This document shows positions 1-12,994 of a stretch of 64,000 nt of DNA, one piece after another. The position numbers and the translations under genes were made by a program. Location of the stretch: the NCBI GenBank assembly GCA_026225945.1, contig JAMJFZ010000818.1:235001-299000 (forward strand), given 5' to 3'. The stretch's first letter is position 1, and the number at the start of each line of letters is the position of its first letter. The notes under the pieces were generated by a model that saw only the letters and a program-made list of their open reading frames with translations, was not told the origin of the DNA and did not search any database. Source of the DNA: Cricetomys ansorgei. Lineage: Eukaryota > Chordata > Mammalia > Rodentia > Nesomyidae.

Positions 1-504
1 GTTCTCACCCATATTCTATGCTGAATTCCCAACTTCGAAAGATGGTAGGGAAAGGTTAGGTTCCTCCTGGGCCCTAGTTTTCATTTGCATCAGAGTGACA
101 ACCCCGCCTCCCCAACACACACACACACCATGTTCAATACCCAGGCAGCTCCAGGGTCCAGCACTAACTGCTTTCCCTTTCCCATTAAGAGCTGACTTAA
201 AACTCAGGCCCCAGGGCAAGTGACCTTTTCTCCTTAGAACTGGCCCAGGGCTAGTGGTACCTTTGGGTTTATTTCCCTCACCGGGGCCTTCCTTAGGGAG
301 CGTGTTAGTGGTGAGAATTTAGCTTTTTTAAAGTGAGCTGATCTTGGAGAAAAAGCCCTAAGCTGGCGACAGGGTGAGAAATGCAAGTTTCCGAGGCTAA
401 GGGCAGTGGGGGTGGTGTGTGAAAGCTGTCATCTGACATCCAGAAAGGGCTTGAAGGTAGAGGGACCTGTCTTCAAATTCCATGGTAGGTGCCTCTTTTC
501 TTTT

Positions 505-905
505 ATAGACTCTGTGTGTGTGTCTTCGTGCGGGTAGGGTCACAGACGTGCGCACAAGCATCTGAAGGTCAGAAGTCAACCGTTAGTGTTGTTCCTCAGG
601 AACGGCCCAGCTCCTTTACTATTATTGTCGTCGTTGTTGTTAGAGATGGGACCTATTATATTATAATTATTATAATAATAACTATTATTATTACTGATGG
701 GATCTATTATGGGCACCCGGGGCTCCCCTGATTGGGCTAGGCTGCCTGGCCAGCAAACCCCAGGGATCCTCTTGCCTCTGCCTCCCCAGCCCTGGGATTG
801 CAAGCTCAGGCCACCGCACTGGGGTTTCTCCCACAGGGCTGGGGCACAGGTCCCCCGTGTGGCGAGCACTACACTGACTGAGCTCTCTCCCCAGCCCCCA
901 GTTCC
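505..905 (-). repeat. B4-type SINE, reverse, split by an AT microsatellite
   Basis: Reverse-complement B4 sequence is recognisable on both sides of a microsatellite: GAAGGTCAGAAGTCAACCG at the start, and GCCTGGCCAGCAAACCCCAG to the closing CTGAGCTCTCTCCCCAGCCC. A TTA/TAA-rich microsatellite at about 617-700 has expanded inside it. Confidence 0.6.
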
Positions 906-1524
906 TTGGCTCCCTTTCATCGCCAAGCCCCGACAGTCACACCCTACTCTTTCCCTTGAGGAGTTTGTTTATTTTAGAGTCCACACTGAGTGTCGAGTGT
1001 TGCTCTGCCCGTGTCTTGTCTAGGTCGCTCAGCCTTATCCCGTGGTCAGATTTCTCTCTTCTTCTTAAGGGCTTTCTAATATTCCAGGTCTACTGTTTCC
1101 CAGCAATTCAGCTTCTATCACCCACCCCTCTGAACTTCAGTTTCTTCATCTACAAAGCAAGTTTAATAATCTTAATCAATAGGATTCTTTCAATGACTAA
1201 ATAAGATTAAGTCGTAGATGTCATAACATGGCTGCTGGCGTATCACAAATGTCAATAAAGGCTGACCAGATAGCTGGGAAGATGTCCGACAGGGAGAACA
1301 ATGTGTTCGGCTGAGTATCCTGCATCCTGTTTCCTGTTTTCTCCTCCAAGCTGGAGGTAGAAAAGGGCCTGCCTCAAACCTTTCGGGCACCTCCAAAACA
1401 GCTCTCTTGCCCAACCCAAACTACCCTGGGCAGCCTGCGGCATTTCTATCTAGCCCCTGAATTCCCGGAGAGCTGCCTCTTGAGTGGCCTCAGAGGTGGG
1501 GAAATCCGCAGGAAACGGGCATGT

Positions 1525-1665
1525 TCTGTTTGTTTTGAGACAGGGTCTCACTATGTAGCCCCGAATAGCCTATGTAGCCTAGGTTGGCCTCTCTAACTTA
1601 GGACCAGATTCCTGTCTCTGCCTTCAGGGTTCTGGGATTATAGGTGTGACCTACCATGTTCAGCT
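1525..1665 (-). repeat. B1 SINE, reverse
   Basis: Begins TTTTGAGACAGGGTCTCACT, the reverse complement of the B1 3' end. It runs through the diagnostic TGGGATTATAGGTGTGACC to the reversed Pol III A-box end. Moderately diverged. Confidence 0.85.
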
Positions 1666-1672
1666 TTTGGAC

Positions 1673-1674
<2 letters not shown>

Positions 1675-1708
<34 letters not shown>
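1675..1708. repeat. (TG)n microsatellite
   Basis: About 17 uninterrupted TG units, between a B1 and a B4-type element. Confidence 0.95.
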
Positions 1709-1710
<2 letters not shown>

Positions 1711-1734
1711 GAATATATGCATGTGGGTGTGTGG

Positions 1735-2025
1735 GTGTGTGGGAGTGTGCACCTGGCGTGCAGAGGGCAGGGCAGGGCAGACATTGGATGTCTTCTCTGT
1801 CACTCTGTGCCCTGCTCCCTAGAAACAGGGTCTCTCACTAAACAGGAAGCTCACCATTTCAGCTAGGTTGTCTGGCCAGTAACCTCCTCAGGATCTACCC
1901 TGCTCTGCCCCATAGTGCTATTACAGGCAGTACACCCATGGCCAGCTTTGCACACTGGTGTTGGAGATTCCAACTCAGGTCCTCAGGAATATAGAGCTCT
2001 AACCCTCTGCACGGTTCCCCACCCC
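1735..2025 (-). repeat. B4-type SINE, reverse
   Basis: Shows GGGTCTCTCACTAAAC, GGTTGTCTGGCCAG, ATTACAGGCAGTACACCC and CAACTCAGGTCCTCAG, the reversed B1-like and ID-like halves of B4. Confidence 0.7.
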
Positions 2026-3114
2026 GGGACATTTGAAAAGATGACTCATTCATGAATACTCTCTCTTCTGGATCTTTTCCCCAGCTCTTCCGTGCTTGTG
2101 ATTCTGTCCTGAGCCTGGTTCTGAGCATCCGGCAGGAGACAGAAGTGCCCCGCCCCTTCCTTCCTTCTCTCTCAGTTCTGTTTGATCTGGAGGCTGATTC
2201 TGGGAGAGAGGTGAGGGTCACAGATTCAGGCAAGCCAGTGAATGTAAGAAACTGGTTGGTATTTGCCTTTATCAGGAGATTTCAAAGGGCTTCCAAGAAG
2301 CTTGGGGGTGCCGGGGGTGGGGTCAGGAAGGGCACAAGCATGCAGAAGCTGGGATGCAGACGTCCAAAGCTGAGAGAAATCTCGGCATTCAGCCTGTGCA
2401 ATCCCTCTGCCACAGGACATGTTTGCCAGGGCTAGTTTGGAGCTGGGGCACCATCACGAGAACCATGGTAACAGACTGCCCATACGAGGCCCCGTAGGAA
2501 CATCTACCATTGCCTGCAAGGATACTGGAATAGTCTCCCTTTAACAGAGGAGGAAACAGTGTCTGAGACCTGTTGGGGGCAGTGCTAAATTCTTACTACA
2601 GACCTTAGGCTGCCCTTTTGTGTATCGGAGATTTACTTTCTCCAGAATACAGGGAGGGTTTCCAACGCATCTTCTTCCTGTTGTATACCTTTACTGCAGA
2701 GGTCAACACAATGATGGCTAAGCGAGACCTCAGGGCCAGAAATACACCTAGTGAGTTATGCTGATCGGAGAGACAGTGCATGACACACACACACTCCCCC
2801 CCAAGCCTCTAATGCAGCCATCATCCTGCACTGAGCCTTGGCTCCCTACAGGACTGCCTGTTAGGGGATGTGGCCATGCTCCATTGGTTGAGCCTGGTTG
2901 CCTGTTACTGATCTCGTAAGACCAAAGCTAACAAGAATCGCTCCCTTAGCAAAACTGGTCCTTGCTCTAGAGCAGTGTCTCAGCCTCCAAACCTCCAGAG
3001 CTGCTTGCTGAGACTGATCCCAGGAAGCTAGACAAGAGCTGTAATCACTTTTTTTGAGGCACACCAGAATTATCGTAGCGGTGGTGGAAGCTAGCTTATT
3101 GGAGAGGGCTGTGT

Positions 3115-3480
3115 GCAAGACTGCTTGCTGTGAAAGCGTGAAGAGTTTAAAGAGTTTAAAGATCTGAGTTTAAGTTCCCAGCAGTCATGGACAAAACCAG
3201 GGGTGACAACGTGTGCTCGTGACCCCGGTGCTGTGAGAGAGAGAGGCAGGACTGATGTGGCTCTCTGGCTACTAGCCCAGCTCCGGGTTCAGTGAGGGAC
3301 TCTATCTCAAGAGAGTAAGGTGAGGAGTGAGAACAGAACACCAGACATCTGCCTCTGGCCTCTGAGCGAGCACAAGAATCCATGAACTCCGTAACACACA
3401 CATACGCACGCGGTACACACACCTGTGCGTGTGCACACACACATACACGTGTACTCGCATACACACACACACACATTCAC
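3115..3480 (+). repeat. B4-type SINE, forward, with CA-rich tail
   Basis: ID-like left part (AGATCTGAGTTTAAGTTCCC), then a B1-like right part (CCGGGTTCAGTGAGGGACTC). It ends CTGCCTCTGGCCTCTG and runs into a CA-rich tract at 3395-3480. Confidence 0.65.
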
Positions 3481-3843
3481 AATCCTATTAGAGCCACCAG
3501 GAGGCCAGGGGTGGGTGCGTCTTACTTTGAAGACAATTGGTACCCTCTCTTGTCGACGCCTCCTGGGCGGGCAAGGATTCCAGTGCTCAGCGTAAGATGG
3601 ATGAATCATCTCGACTCTGTTCCCTGATGGGGTCAACACCCTCCAAACAGGGCATCGAGCCGACGAGATGATAATCTAACCCGATCGCCTTGGGGGTCCC
3701 TATCGCGGGTTTATTAGGACCACTTCCCTGCTTTAGGTGTGAGAGTTCCATCCCTTGCCCAGGCGGTCTCCCAAGAAATCCAGACCCCAGAGGTAGTCCC
3801 ACCCTCAGTGCCTGGCGAGGTTCCACCCTGCAAGGCTACTCAC

Positions 3844-3907
3844 TGGATTTTCTTGGTGAAGTTCTTGGAGACAATGCCACCTTCCTGCTGCTTCTCTTCA
3901 TGTTGGC
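3844..3907 (-). CDS. HSPB8: HSPB8 coding exon 2 (64 nt, alpha-crystallin domain)
   Basis: The plus-strand sequence at 3844-3907 reads on the minus strand as (G)QHEEKQQEGGIVSKN followed by FTKKI(Q), which is residues 123-144 of HSPB8. The acceptor is CAG at 3908-3910 and the donor is GTGAGT at 3838-3843. The two leading bases complete Gly123 from exon 1, and the two trailing bases need a G from exon 3 to make Gln144. Lys141, the residue altered in human distal motor neuropathy, is present. Residue 124 is CAA (Gln) where I recall Lys in mouse, rat and human. The exon is too short to show as a long open frame, but its match and splice sites make it secure. Confidence 0.93.
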
Positions 3908-4782
3908 CTGGAAGATGGGAACATCGTCATGCGTTAGAATCTGTGTCCCTTGGATGATCAGTCAGGACTCGGGCTTCAATTCAAGTCCTGCTCAGTTCCT
4001 GCTTTCTGATGGAGCTTAGGAGTGGTGTGGATTCAGGCTTTGAGCCTCAAGACTTCTCCATATGACTCCGGCCCACCTCCCAGGCTGGCTGAAGACGAGC
4101 TAATATGAAGGGCAGGAAGGAGGACTTTGATGTCGACAACTAAATGTTAAGCCGGGTCTCCTGTTCTCTAGCTTCCCGCCTCTTGCTTAACCCACTACCC
4201 CCTAGCCAGCAGGAGCTAGCATAGCAGATTGGTGGGGTGGAAGGAGGAAATTAAGCCGCATCTGGGGCTTCCTGGCCACACAGCACCCTTCCCTGGCTCT
4301 GCGGATCAGCTTCTTTCTCCCGTTGTCAATGAAGTGTAAGCTGGGGTCCGGGAGTGGGTTCAAGGTCACCTAGGAGGTGCATAGCTGCTTTGGGCTTTGG
4401 TCAGTTCTCACTGAATCAGAGCCAAGGGCTGTGGCCTCCTGACCCTCTGTTTGCAGTGAGCCTTCTGGGCCACCTTATCCCAGAGAAAGGACAGCCGGAA
4501 ACAAAGCCTTCAAACTGTTGAACACACTCAGACTCTCCGAAGGGACCTTTCCCCAGAGAGAGAGCCACAGAGGCAGAGAGGGGAATTCTGCCTGCCTCGT
4601 CTCCTCAGGGCTCCTTCTCCCAATTACGGAGGCAAAGATGAAATTACAAAGCTGGGGACCAAGCTGGCTTTTATTCTCACACAGCAAATTAGGATCCTCC
4701 GAGCTCTCTCCAATCCTCCCTCTTTCTCTCTGTCTCTTTTTGTAGAGTGTCTTGAATTTCTCTTTAAACAAACGGGATTAGA

Positions 4783-4862
4783 GCGGGCGGATCACTGTGA
4801 GTTCCAGGACAGCCAGAGTCACAACAGAGAAACCCTGTCGCAGAAAACCGAACCAACCAAAC
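4783..4862 (+). repeat. B1 SINE, 5'-truncated
   Basis: GCGGATCACTGTGAGTTCCA, then AGAGAAACCCTGTCGCAGAA and an A-rich tail: the 3' two-thirds of a forward B1. Confidence 0.7.
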
Positions 4863-7849
4863 ACACATACAGGACACGCCACACCTGCCCTTTATACCCC
4901 AACTCTTTTTTTTTTGAGGTCGCATTCCAGAGCCCAGACCCCACATCCACACGCAGGAAGGCCTTCCTGAGGACTATAAACACCCAGGGGGATTACAGCA
5001 GCTTGTGGAGGTCCAAAGTGTCTTAAACTCATCGTTCACGGGTGATTGCATTAGTAACACTTGGTACCATTAATCACTCCTTTAATAACCTTTTCTGATT
5101 ACAAGATAATGCATATGTATGCTAGAAAGTGTAGGAAATAAATTTGCAAAAAAAAAAAAAAAAAAAAGCACAATCACCCATAGTCCCGTTCCAAGGCTGT
5201 CGTGAATAAAGTGCTTATGTCTCCAGACATAGAAAATGCGTCTGAGAAATGTATGGATTTTCTAGAATACCACCATACATCACACATCGTACCAAAGGGA
5301 CCGTTCTGCGCACCCACTGGAAATCTGTTCTCATCTGACTAAGACATTATGATTACTTTCCTATGTTCCCCAAATACTCTTGAATGGTATGAGTGTGTGT
5401 GTGTGTGTGTGTTGAGAGCACAGAGTAAAGTGGAATGTCTTTCTCAATTGCTTATCCACCTTATTACTTTATTGTTTTTTTTTTAAACTGATTTTGTGGG
5501 CTTGCGATGGGTCACATGCCACAGAGATGAGGGGACAGCTCCCAGGACTCCATTCATCCTTATCTTGTGGGTCCTGGGGTTGAATGTAGATGCTCGGGGG
5601 CTCGGGGGCTCTTGTAGGACCTGGAGCTCAGGCTGGTTGGCCAGAAAGTACCTGGAATCCTCCTCCTCCGCTGCCTCCCCAGTGCTCAGGCTGCTTTGCC
5701 CAGCTCTTATGTGGGTTCTGAGGACTGGAACTCAGGACCTCGTGATTTTTAGTGGCTACCTCATATCCCACGACAGGATACCATAATGGCTTGCTTAGCC
5801 GGCCGCCTCTTACTTTTCACCACCGACGAGGCTTCCAACAATGGATGCCTCCTCTCTGCCCTAAAAATTCTTGCAACCAGATCTTCACATCAGGCCCAGT
5901 GACTTCTGGGAGTTGAGCCAAGCTTGAGACCTCCTAATGCCTGACCTATATTGCTACACGGTCCTTGGGAGAACCCATACTATTCATTCTCCCACCCCAG
6001 GGAGGAAAGAAACAATGACCGGAATCCACTTCTAAATAGTAATGTCTAGGGGCCAGGACTCTCTATTCCGTGGATGTGCTGTCAGCACAAGAGGTTCAAC
6101 TCCGTGACAGTCATCTGCCCTGCGTCAGCATGGGCCTGTGGCCACAAGAGCACTGTCTGTCCAGGTCCCCTCCCTGAGGCCTGGGCCTCGGAAGAGCCTG
6201 CTTCCCCTGGGGACAGGCCAGGGCCTCTGACTCAGCTCTTCTGCTTCTGCCGGGAGGCACCATGGGGATGATGAACTAAGAGCCAGCTCACGCAGGCATT
6301 ACCGACTTACAGGCTGTGAATTTACTCTTTTCCGCTGCCTAGCACGCTGTTGTGTTGCATCTGTGCAACAGAGGACTTGAGAAAGCCAGTGCTCTGTAAT
6401 AAAGTCAGCTCTGTGTGACACAATTTTGCCTAATAGCAGGCCAGTTTCAGGGAGGTGGGGCTCAGCCTTGACGTTGGGTAGGTCAGGCATATCGACTGAA
6501 GTTTTGGCTTGGGATACTTTACACCTGTGTAGTCTGGGCTCTGTGTCAGCCACTGTTCTCAGAGACTTACAAATACCATCTCCTATAAGCAGGGACTTTA
6601 TTACCGCCACAGTACAGATAAAGAAACTGAAATTCGGAGAGGCTCTTTAAATGGGTGGTCGTACCACCCCGAACTAGCCTGATCAAGTGATGTCCCGGGG
6701 CCAAACCCCTGGAAATGATGCAGCAAAGATTCAGAAGCAAAGGGTAGCAGAGTCCTGGCAGCCAGATGCAAAGCCCCGCTCAGACATTTCCTGACACAGA
6801 TAACCCTTCTCCGAGCCACAGTTTATTCTCTAAGATGTGGGAACTACATCACCCAGGCACCGGGAGACGCAGTGGGGGTGAATCACTCAGGCCTTACGAG
6901 CTGCACAGGTGTATCCTGTCATTTACTTTGATGTTTAAGGGAAATGGGGCTCCTCAGAAGTCCATGGATCCGGCCCATGCTCTGAAAACAAGGTGCAGGC
7001 TAAGGGGAGCGGGAAAGATTCCCAAGATTTCCATATGGACATCAGAGTTGAGAGAGGTGGGTCTTCCTGGCACCTCATTTGCATGCATTTGAGTACACAC
7101 ACTGCTTATTGGGCCTCTGATGTTGTTCCACCAGGCCTTCATTTCTTAGTTTGCTTTCTGAATTATATTTCACACCATCAGAATGTTTTGTTTCTGTACA
7201 CGGAGGGAAGAAGCGATGAGTGTACAGAAAGATCTTCGCTGCCGTTCCCAGACAGCAGAGATTGCTCTCAACGTACCCTGGAGTTGTGTGGCTGGTATGT
7301 GTGTGTGTGTGTGGGGGGGCACGATTGGCCCCATCAAAGAAAGGAGCTGTTTCCAGGGAGAACAGAGGCCCTGGGACCAAGACAAAAGCTTTCCAGTCTC
7401 TCCTTAGACAAGGCCTGGCCCCCTACCTCTGGAAGGGATAATTCTTGGCTGGTGGCTGCAGGGGAGGGAAGGAAAGGTGGCATATGATGGAAATCATGAA
7501 CCCACATTTTCCAAACACTTCCCCAGTGTGAGGTATTGACGCACGGTCAGACAGGACAGGGCTGCCTCTCAGTCCTGTAAACCGCCGACAAGGGAAGGCT
7601 CTGGGAAGTCCTGCAACCAGGAGGAGGCTCACTCATGATTTTTGGCATTGGCTGGAACTCAGAATAGCCTGGCCTCCATTCCCCAGACAACCAGAAGCAG
7701 ACGACCAGGCAAATCGGACCTAACCCCCTTCTTTGTGAGACCAGCATTGAAGCTGAGGCCTGGGGTGCGGTTGGGAGGAGTCTAAGCAGGCTCACAGTCA
7801 GAACTAGAGTCAGTCAACAAACCTCCAGTCAGGTCTGGCTTTAAATATT

Positions 7850-8010
7850 AGATACTGGCAGAGAGGAAGCAGGTGGTTGGTCTTGCTGGGTGAGTTAGCC
7901 TCCCCAGGACTCAGTTTCACTCTCTGTAAAATGGGCAAGGGTGGTGTTACAAACCTACCCACACTCCCAGAAAACCATTGTGAGTAACCAGTAAGACAGC
8001 TTAGGTGGAC
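7850..8010 (+). repeat. MIR-like SINE fragment
   Basis: CTCAGTTTCACTCTCTGTAA followed by AATGGGCAAGG is the antisense MIR core form (cctcagtttcctcatctgtaaaatggg). Diverged. Confidence 0.5.
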
Positions 8011-8564
8011 TTTGAGCAAAGAACTAGCCAGCCTGAACCTCTCGTGGAAAGACAGGCTCTCATTGCATGGCACAGCTGGGACAGTGAGTGACCCTGTTCT
8101 CTGGCTTCCCACGGAGAAGCTGCTTTTGCAGGGAGCCCCAGATCTTAGCTCTTAAAGCCCTTTCCTGAAAGAAAGCCTTTGTACGCACCCTGGGTGGGTT
8201 TGGAGTCTGTACAACTGGGGCCACAAGTTAGCTGCACGCGTACAGGGCTTATCCTTTGTCTTACTTCCCAGTGTTCCCATTTAACAGACAGAGACATCGA
8301 GGCTCTGTGACACACCCCAAGGTTCTTGGCTGAGATCTCAGCCTGTGATTGCCAGACTCCACCTGTTAAGGAGTACCTTCAAATGAGGATGAACGGAAGA
8401 CTACAGGGTGTGGGCGATCTGGAAGCCTCACATTAAACAACCGTAATTAAAACAGAACTAGGGCAGGTGATGATGACCTCAGTCTGCAGGATGCGTTATT
8501 AACTCCACTTTACAGAGAGGCTCTGGATAGATTGCCTGCCTTTACCACCTCTTCCTGTCAGCCT

Positions 8565-8680
8565 TGCGTGACAGGGATGATCCTAATCCCCTTCGCGCAG
8601 ATGGGGAAACCGAGGCTCAGAGTGGTTAAAAAGACTCTCTGGTCTGTAACCATTCTGCTACCACACAGTAGGGCTGGAAC
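8565..8680 (+). repeat. MIR SINE fragment
   Basis: CTAATCCCCTTCGCGCAGAT, then GGGGAAACCGAGGCTCAGAG and GGTTAAAAAGACT, in MIR order. Confidence 0.6.
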
Positions 8681-8950
8681 CCAGGCCTCAAAAAGTGTCC
8701 ATATCACTCAGTATTTACTGGGATCTCCCCGAGTGCCCACACCATGGCCACCGGTGCGCTGCTGCTGTTTACAACAAGAGCAAGCTCCTTGTTGGTACCC
8801 TAGGTGCCACCCATGCACCCGCCATACAGATATCACCCTGTTGGAGGCTACTGAGGACCCTAGGGACCTCAATGCCCAGATGAGGAACAGGATGGTCCAT
8901 GGCGGTTAGCGAAGGACGGAGCCAAGGCACAGAGCCCGCACCCCACCCAC

Positions 8951-8970
8951 TTCAGCACCTGCCCAGCGCC
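8951..8970 (+). promoter_or_regulatory. RE1/REST-like site, shortened spacing
   Basis: TTCAGCACC is a perfect left RE1 half-site and is followed by CAGCGCC from the right half. The intervening GGA is not matched and the spacing is one base short, so this is a weak candidate. Confidence 0.25.
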
Positions 8971-9815
8971 TGACCACCACACCCAAGCCTCTAATGTTTA
9001 CAGTTCTACTCCAGGTGACTTTAAAACTCCCCCTTGAACGCTGCTGGGGCTTGTCCCTGCCCAGAGAGTACTTGCAGCGGGTTGTAATTGATTTTCTGGC
9101 TGACAGGCCTTGCCAGGAACAAGCTCTTTTTAATGGCCTGATAATTGGGAGGGAGGCAGAAGAAAGCTTTGTGAGGCCCAGCTTGGGGGGTGGGTGGGGG
9201 TGGGCAAAGCTTTCTGTCTGCTCTGTCTCTTCCCCCAGCTATTCTTTCTCCCAGGGTGCAATGGGGCTGGGAAAGCCCGCCAGGCCTAAGCTCTGGTCCT
9301 TTTGCTGACTCATTGCATGACCTGGGATGAGGAGTCCTCAGCTTCAAGATGGGAGTAGACCCTCCTGGGATGAAGGGCCAGAGGAAAGTTGAATCTCAAG
9401 TGTTTTTAAGGGTGGTGCTGGTGCTGGTGGTGGCGGTGTTATTTTGTGTGTATGTGTGTGTGTTTTTAATTGGAAGATTTTATTTTAGCTTAGAAACTTG
9501 TCTTAAATAAATAATAAATTCCCTTCTACCTCCCAATTCCCGAGGCAGCCTGGCTTGGGACCGTTTGCTGCCTTGAGCAGACCACGTTGACCTCTCTGTG
9601 CCTCTGTTTCCTAAAGTATGAAAGGAAGAGGTAGACAGGAGCCGCCTCCTGGCTGGATCCACACAGGTGCTACCTGATGCTGGGTTCACGGTTTAGCACG
9701 GTGCCCGACAGACAGCTGCTCACCAAGTTAGCCTCTGTACTGTCCTTACCATGGAGTCTCAGCTTCCTGATGTAGGGTAAGGGGGGTGGAGATTGACAGC
9801 AGGCAACCCAGCGTT

Positions 9816-9851
9816 GACCCTGTTGTGGCTTTAGACCCTGTTGTGGCTTTA
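9816..9851. repeat. Perfect 18-bp tandem duplication
   Basis: GACCCTGTTGTGGCTTTA occurs twice head to tail with no mismatch, implying a recent slippage or duplication event in HSPB8 intron 1. Confidence 0.95.
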
Positions 9852-10126
9852 GGGTGCAGCAGCCCATCTTCCGGTGTCTTCGGAAGCCCTACATGCACCC
9901 ATCAAATCTCTATATTAAATTATGCACTTCAAAATATGCACCCTGGCCTCTGCCAGGACTCAGGTGGGCACAGCTACTGGGTCAGATTCACTCTTTCTGT
10001 CACCCCTTTAGAAGGGCTTGTCCCCAAAGATAACATGGTGGGTTGCATTCCTGAGCCCTGAGGTCACTCGTGCCATGCTGCCTGTAACAGGTTCCTTGTA
10101 CTGAAGCTCTGTCTGTGCGCACATGT

Positions 10127-10175
10127 ACACACACACACACACACACATACACACGCACACACACACATACACACG
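10127..10175. repeat. (CA)n microsatellite beside HSPB8 exon 1
   Basis: An interrupted CA repeat. Its near end is about 20 bp from the exon 1 donor, so the pre-mRNA carries UG repeats shortly after the 5' splice site. Confidence 0.95.
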
Positions 10176-10189
10176 CCCTACCCCCCTCA

Positions 10190-10919
<730 letters not shown>

Positions 10920-10935
<16 letters not shown>

Positions 10936-10985
10936 TGGCTTCTGGGCTGGGAGCCTTCTATTTATTTTCTGCTGGGGGCTGGGGG
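10920..10985 (-). promoter_or_regulatory. HSPB8: HSPB8 core promoter: TATA-like box and partial heat-shock element
   Basis: On the minus strand, AAATAAATAG (10959-10968) is a TATA-like or MEF2-like box set in GC-rich DNA. About 25 bases downstream, around the expected start site, GAAACTTC (10928-10935 on the plus strand) is a perfect two-unit heat-shock element, with a further TTC at 10940-10942 that is out of 5-bp phase. A heat-shock gene would be expected to carry HSF1 sites, but this one is short and may be weak. Position fits the gene; function is inferred. Confidence 0.5.
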
Positions 10986-11221
10986 CGGGTTCTGCAAACG
11001 CCTCCTGTCACAGGAGTATTCAAAGGTGATGAACCAGCCCCTGAGAATCCGCTGAGAGAACAACTGGGCTCCGGGAGGGAGTGGGAGCTGGGAGGGGCCT
11101 TGGCGCCCGAGTCCTGCCGGCCTCGCCAGCCCTCTCTCCTCCCCCGACTCTGCTCCGCCCTCCGGTGCCTCCCGCAGCGTCCACTCCAGGCCCCAGGGCT
11201 CCGCAGGGCCCTGAAGCCAGA

Positions 11222-11231
11222 CTATTAATAA
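11222..11231. promoter_or_regulatory. MEF2 consensus site upstream of HSPB8
   Basis: CTATTAATAA matches the MEF2 consensus YTA(A/T)4TAR at every position. It lies about 260 bp upstream of the TATA-like box in an otherwise GC-rich stretch. HSPB8 is strongly expressed in heart and skeletal muscle, so a MEF2 site in the proximal promoter is plausible. Confidence 0.5.
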
Positions 11232-12151
11232 CCCTCCGCCTGGCTGAGGGCTCAGGTCACACCCTGGAAATACCTTCCCCAGAGCGTGTTCTGTCTTGCC
11301 TCCCACCCTGGGGACCCACAGAAGAGAGAGAACAGTTCAGTGGACGGAGCCATAGAAGGAATCCCCACTTAAAGTATGGCTAAAGTCTTACAGCCTAGAC
11401 TTCTGGGAAAAGGCTAACAACAAAAACAACCACTAATCATTATTTTTTTAAAGTGACACTTGTTAAATTATGAAAAGAAGGATGTTGTTAGGCAGAGAGT
11501 CTACCAGGATAGGTAGGTCTTGGGGGAGGGGGAGAGAGAGAGGAGAGAGAGATTGGGATCAATTCCCAGCACAGCCTGAGTCATTGGGAATTTACAGCCT
11601 GGAGGCCAAATGGGGGTCAACAGGAAGGGAAGTAACTGAGGAGAACCCAGGGGTCAGAGGGTCAGAGGGAATTCCGGGTAAACTGACCTACCTGGATTCC
11701 TCTAAGTATGATAGACTGGGGTGGCCAGACCTCACCTGAAAACTAGTGGAGGATCAGCAACTGTCAGGCATGGGGGGAGGGGTGATCATATATGGAACCA
11801 CGAGGATTGTAGCTAAATTGATATGTTCTTGTTAAGACTAGGTGAAAATGCATGCCTGGCCCGAGGAGGAGGAGGAGGAGGAGGGGGTGGGAAGAGGAGG
11901 AGCAGGGGGAGGATTGGGTCAAGGGAAGAGTATCTGCAGTAACATCACCACCACCACCCCCGCACCCCCCCCATGTCTGAGCTGCCTGTTTTCCCACCTG
12001 GGAGGTGAGCAGGAGCAGAGCCTTGGGGATGTGTCATTGGGAATGCAGGAGGTCTCGTGCTTTGCAGAAGGGTTTGTGTTTTAGGCTTTCAACTGCAAGT
12101 TATCCATTGCATAATGTTTGCTCTTGCATGCTGTATAAACATTAGCTGGTG

Positions 12152-12183
<32 letters not shown>
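12152..12183. repeat. (CA)n microsatellite
   Basis: About 16 uninterrupted CA units. Confidence 0.95.
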
Positions 12184-12187
<4 letters not shown>

Positions 12188-12550
12188 GCTGAGAGCTGAG
12201 GGCCCTGCTACTGTCCCATTTTTTGGTAGGAGAGCAAACACTCATAAGTCATCAAGTAACTCTTTTTAAAATTTCATTGACTGATTGATTGTGGTACTGG
12301 AGAGGCAGAACACAGCCTTAAGCATACGAGGAAGCTGTATCTACTGTCTAAACTGTACCCCTGACCCTCCAAAAGCCACTTTATCATGATGGGTTCCCAG
12401 ATGGAACATCGCACAGCTGGTTTGAACTAGCCACACGGACACCTGCCCAGTCTCCGATGCTACCGTCTCGATGAAGCCCTGGAGTTCACTTCTCTTTTAC
12501 CTTTACACTGTCAGGTACATCTTTATTAGCATAGCCACCACCCAGAACGG

Positions 12551-12647
12551 GAAAAAAAAAAAAAAATATATATATATATGTCTTAATATGACCAAAATTA
12601 ATTATATATGTATATATAATATATATGTATGTATATAACATATAACA

Positions 12648-12710
<63 letters not shown>
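12551..12710. repeat. A tract and (TA)n microsatellite
   Basis: An A tract of about 15 runs into TA-rich sequence and then a pure (TA)n run of about 45 bp ending at 12706. Very long TA runs are prone to cruciform formation and length change. Confidence 0.95.
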
Positions 12711-12771
12711 TGTGTGGGTAGAGAAACATTTTCCTTCCTTATTCTTTACTTTCAAAGAGCATCTCTTTAAC

Positions 12772-12888
12772 TTCCCTAGGCTGGCCTTGACCTCACTCTC
12801 AGCCTAGGCTGGACTTGAACTTGTGAACTTCCTGCTTCAGCCTCCCGAGCAGCTTGGACCACAGGCCAGAACCACCAGGCTGGATTGA
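12772..12888 (-). repeat. B1-like SINE, reverse, old
   Basis: CTAGGCTGGCCTTGACCTCA, GACTTGAACTTGTGAACTTC and CTTCAGCCTCCCGAGCAGCT are in reverse B1 order, but well diverged. Confidence 0.6.
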
Positions 12889-12994
12889 TATTTTCATTCT
12901 GAGTAATAGTAATAACTACCCAGACATATTATTCTCCAGATGGGATATGAGTTCTGACACACCACCCTCCCTCCCAAGTCCTCCCAAATCCAGA

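Larger units (their letters stand above)
1..3843 (-). other. HSPB8: HSPB8 intron 2 (partial)
   Basis: No exon was recognised here. Contents are two B4-type SINEs (505-905 and 1735-2025) and a B1 (1525-1665), all reverse, a forward B4-type element (3115-3400), a (TG)n tract (1675-1708), AT-rich microsatellite (617-700), CA-rich sequence (3395-3480), and a MIR-like piece near 1130-1210. Confidence 0.75.

Noticed and set aside
1..3800. Search for the third HSPB8 coding exon
   Set aside because: No minus-strand match to the remaining crystallin domain or C-terminal tail was found, so it is probably outside the window.
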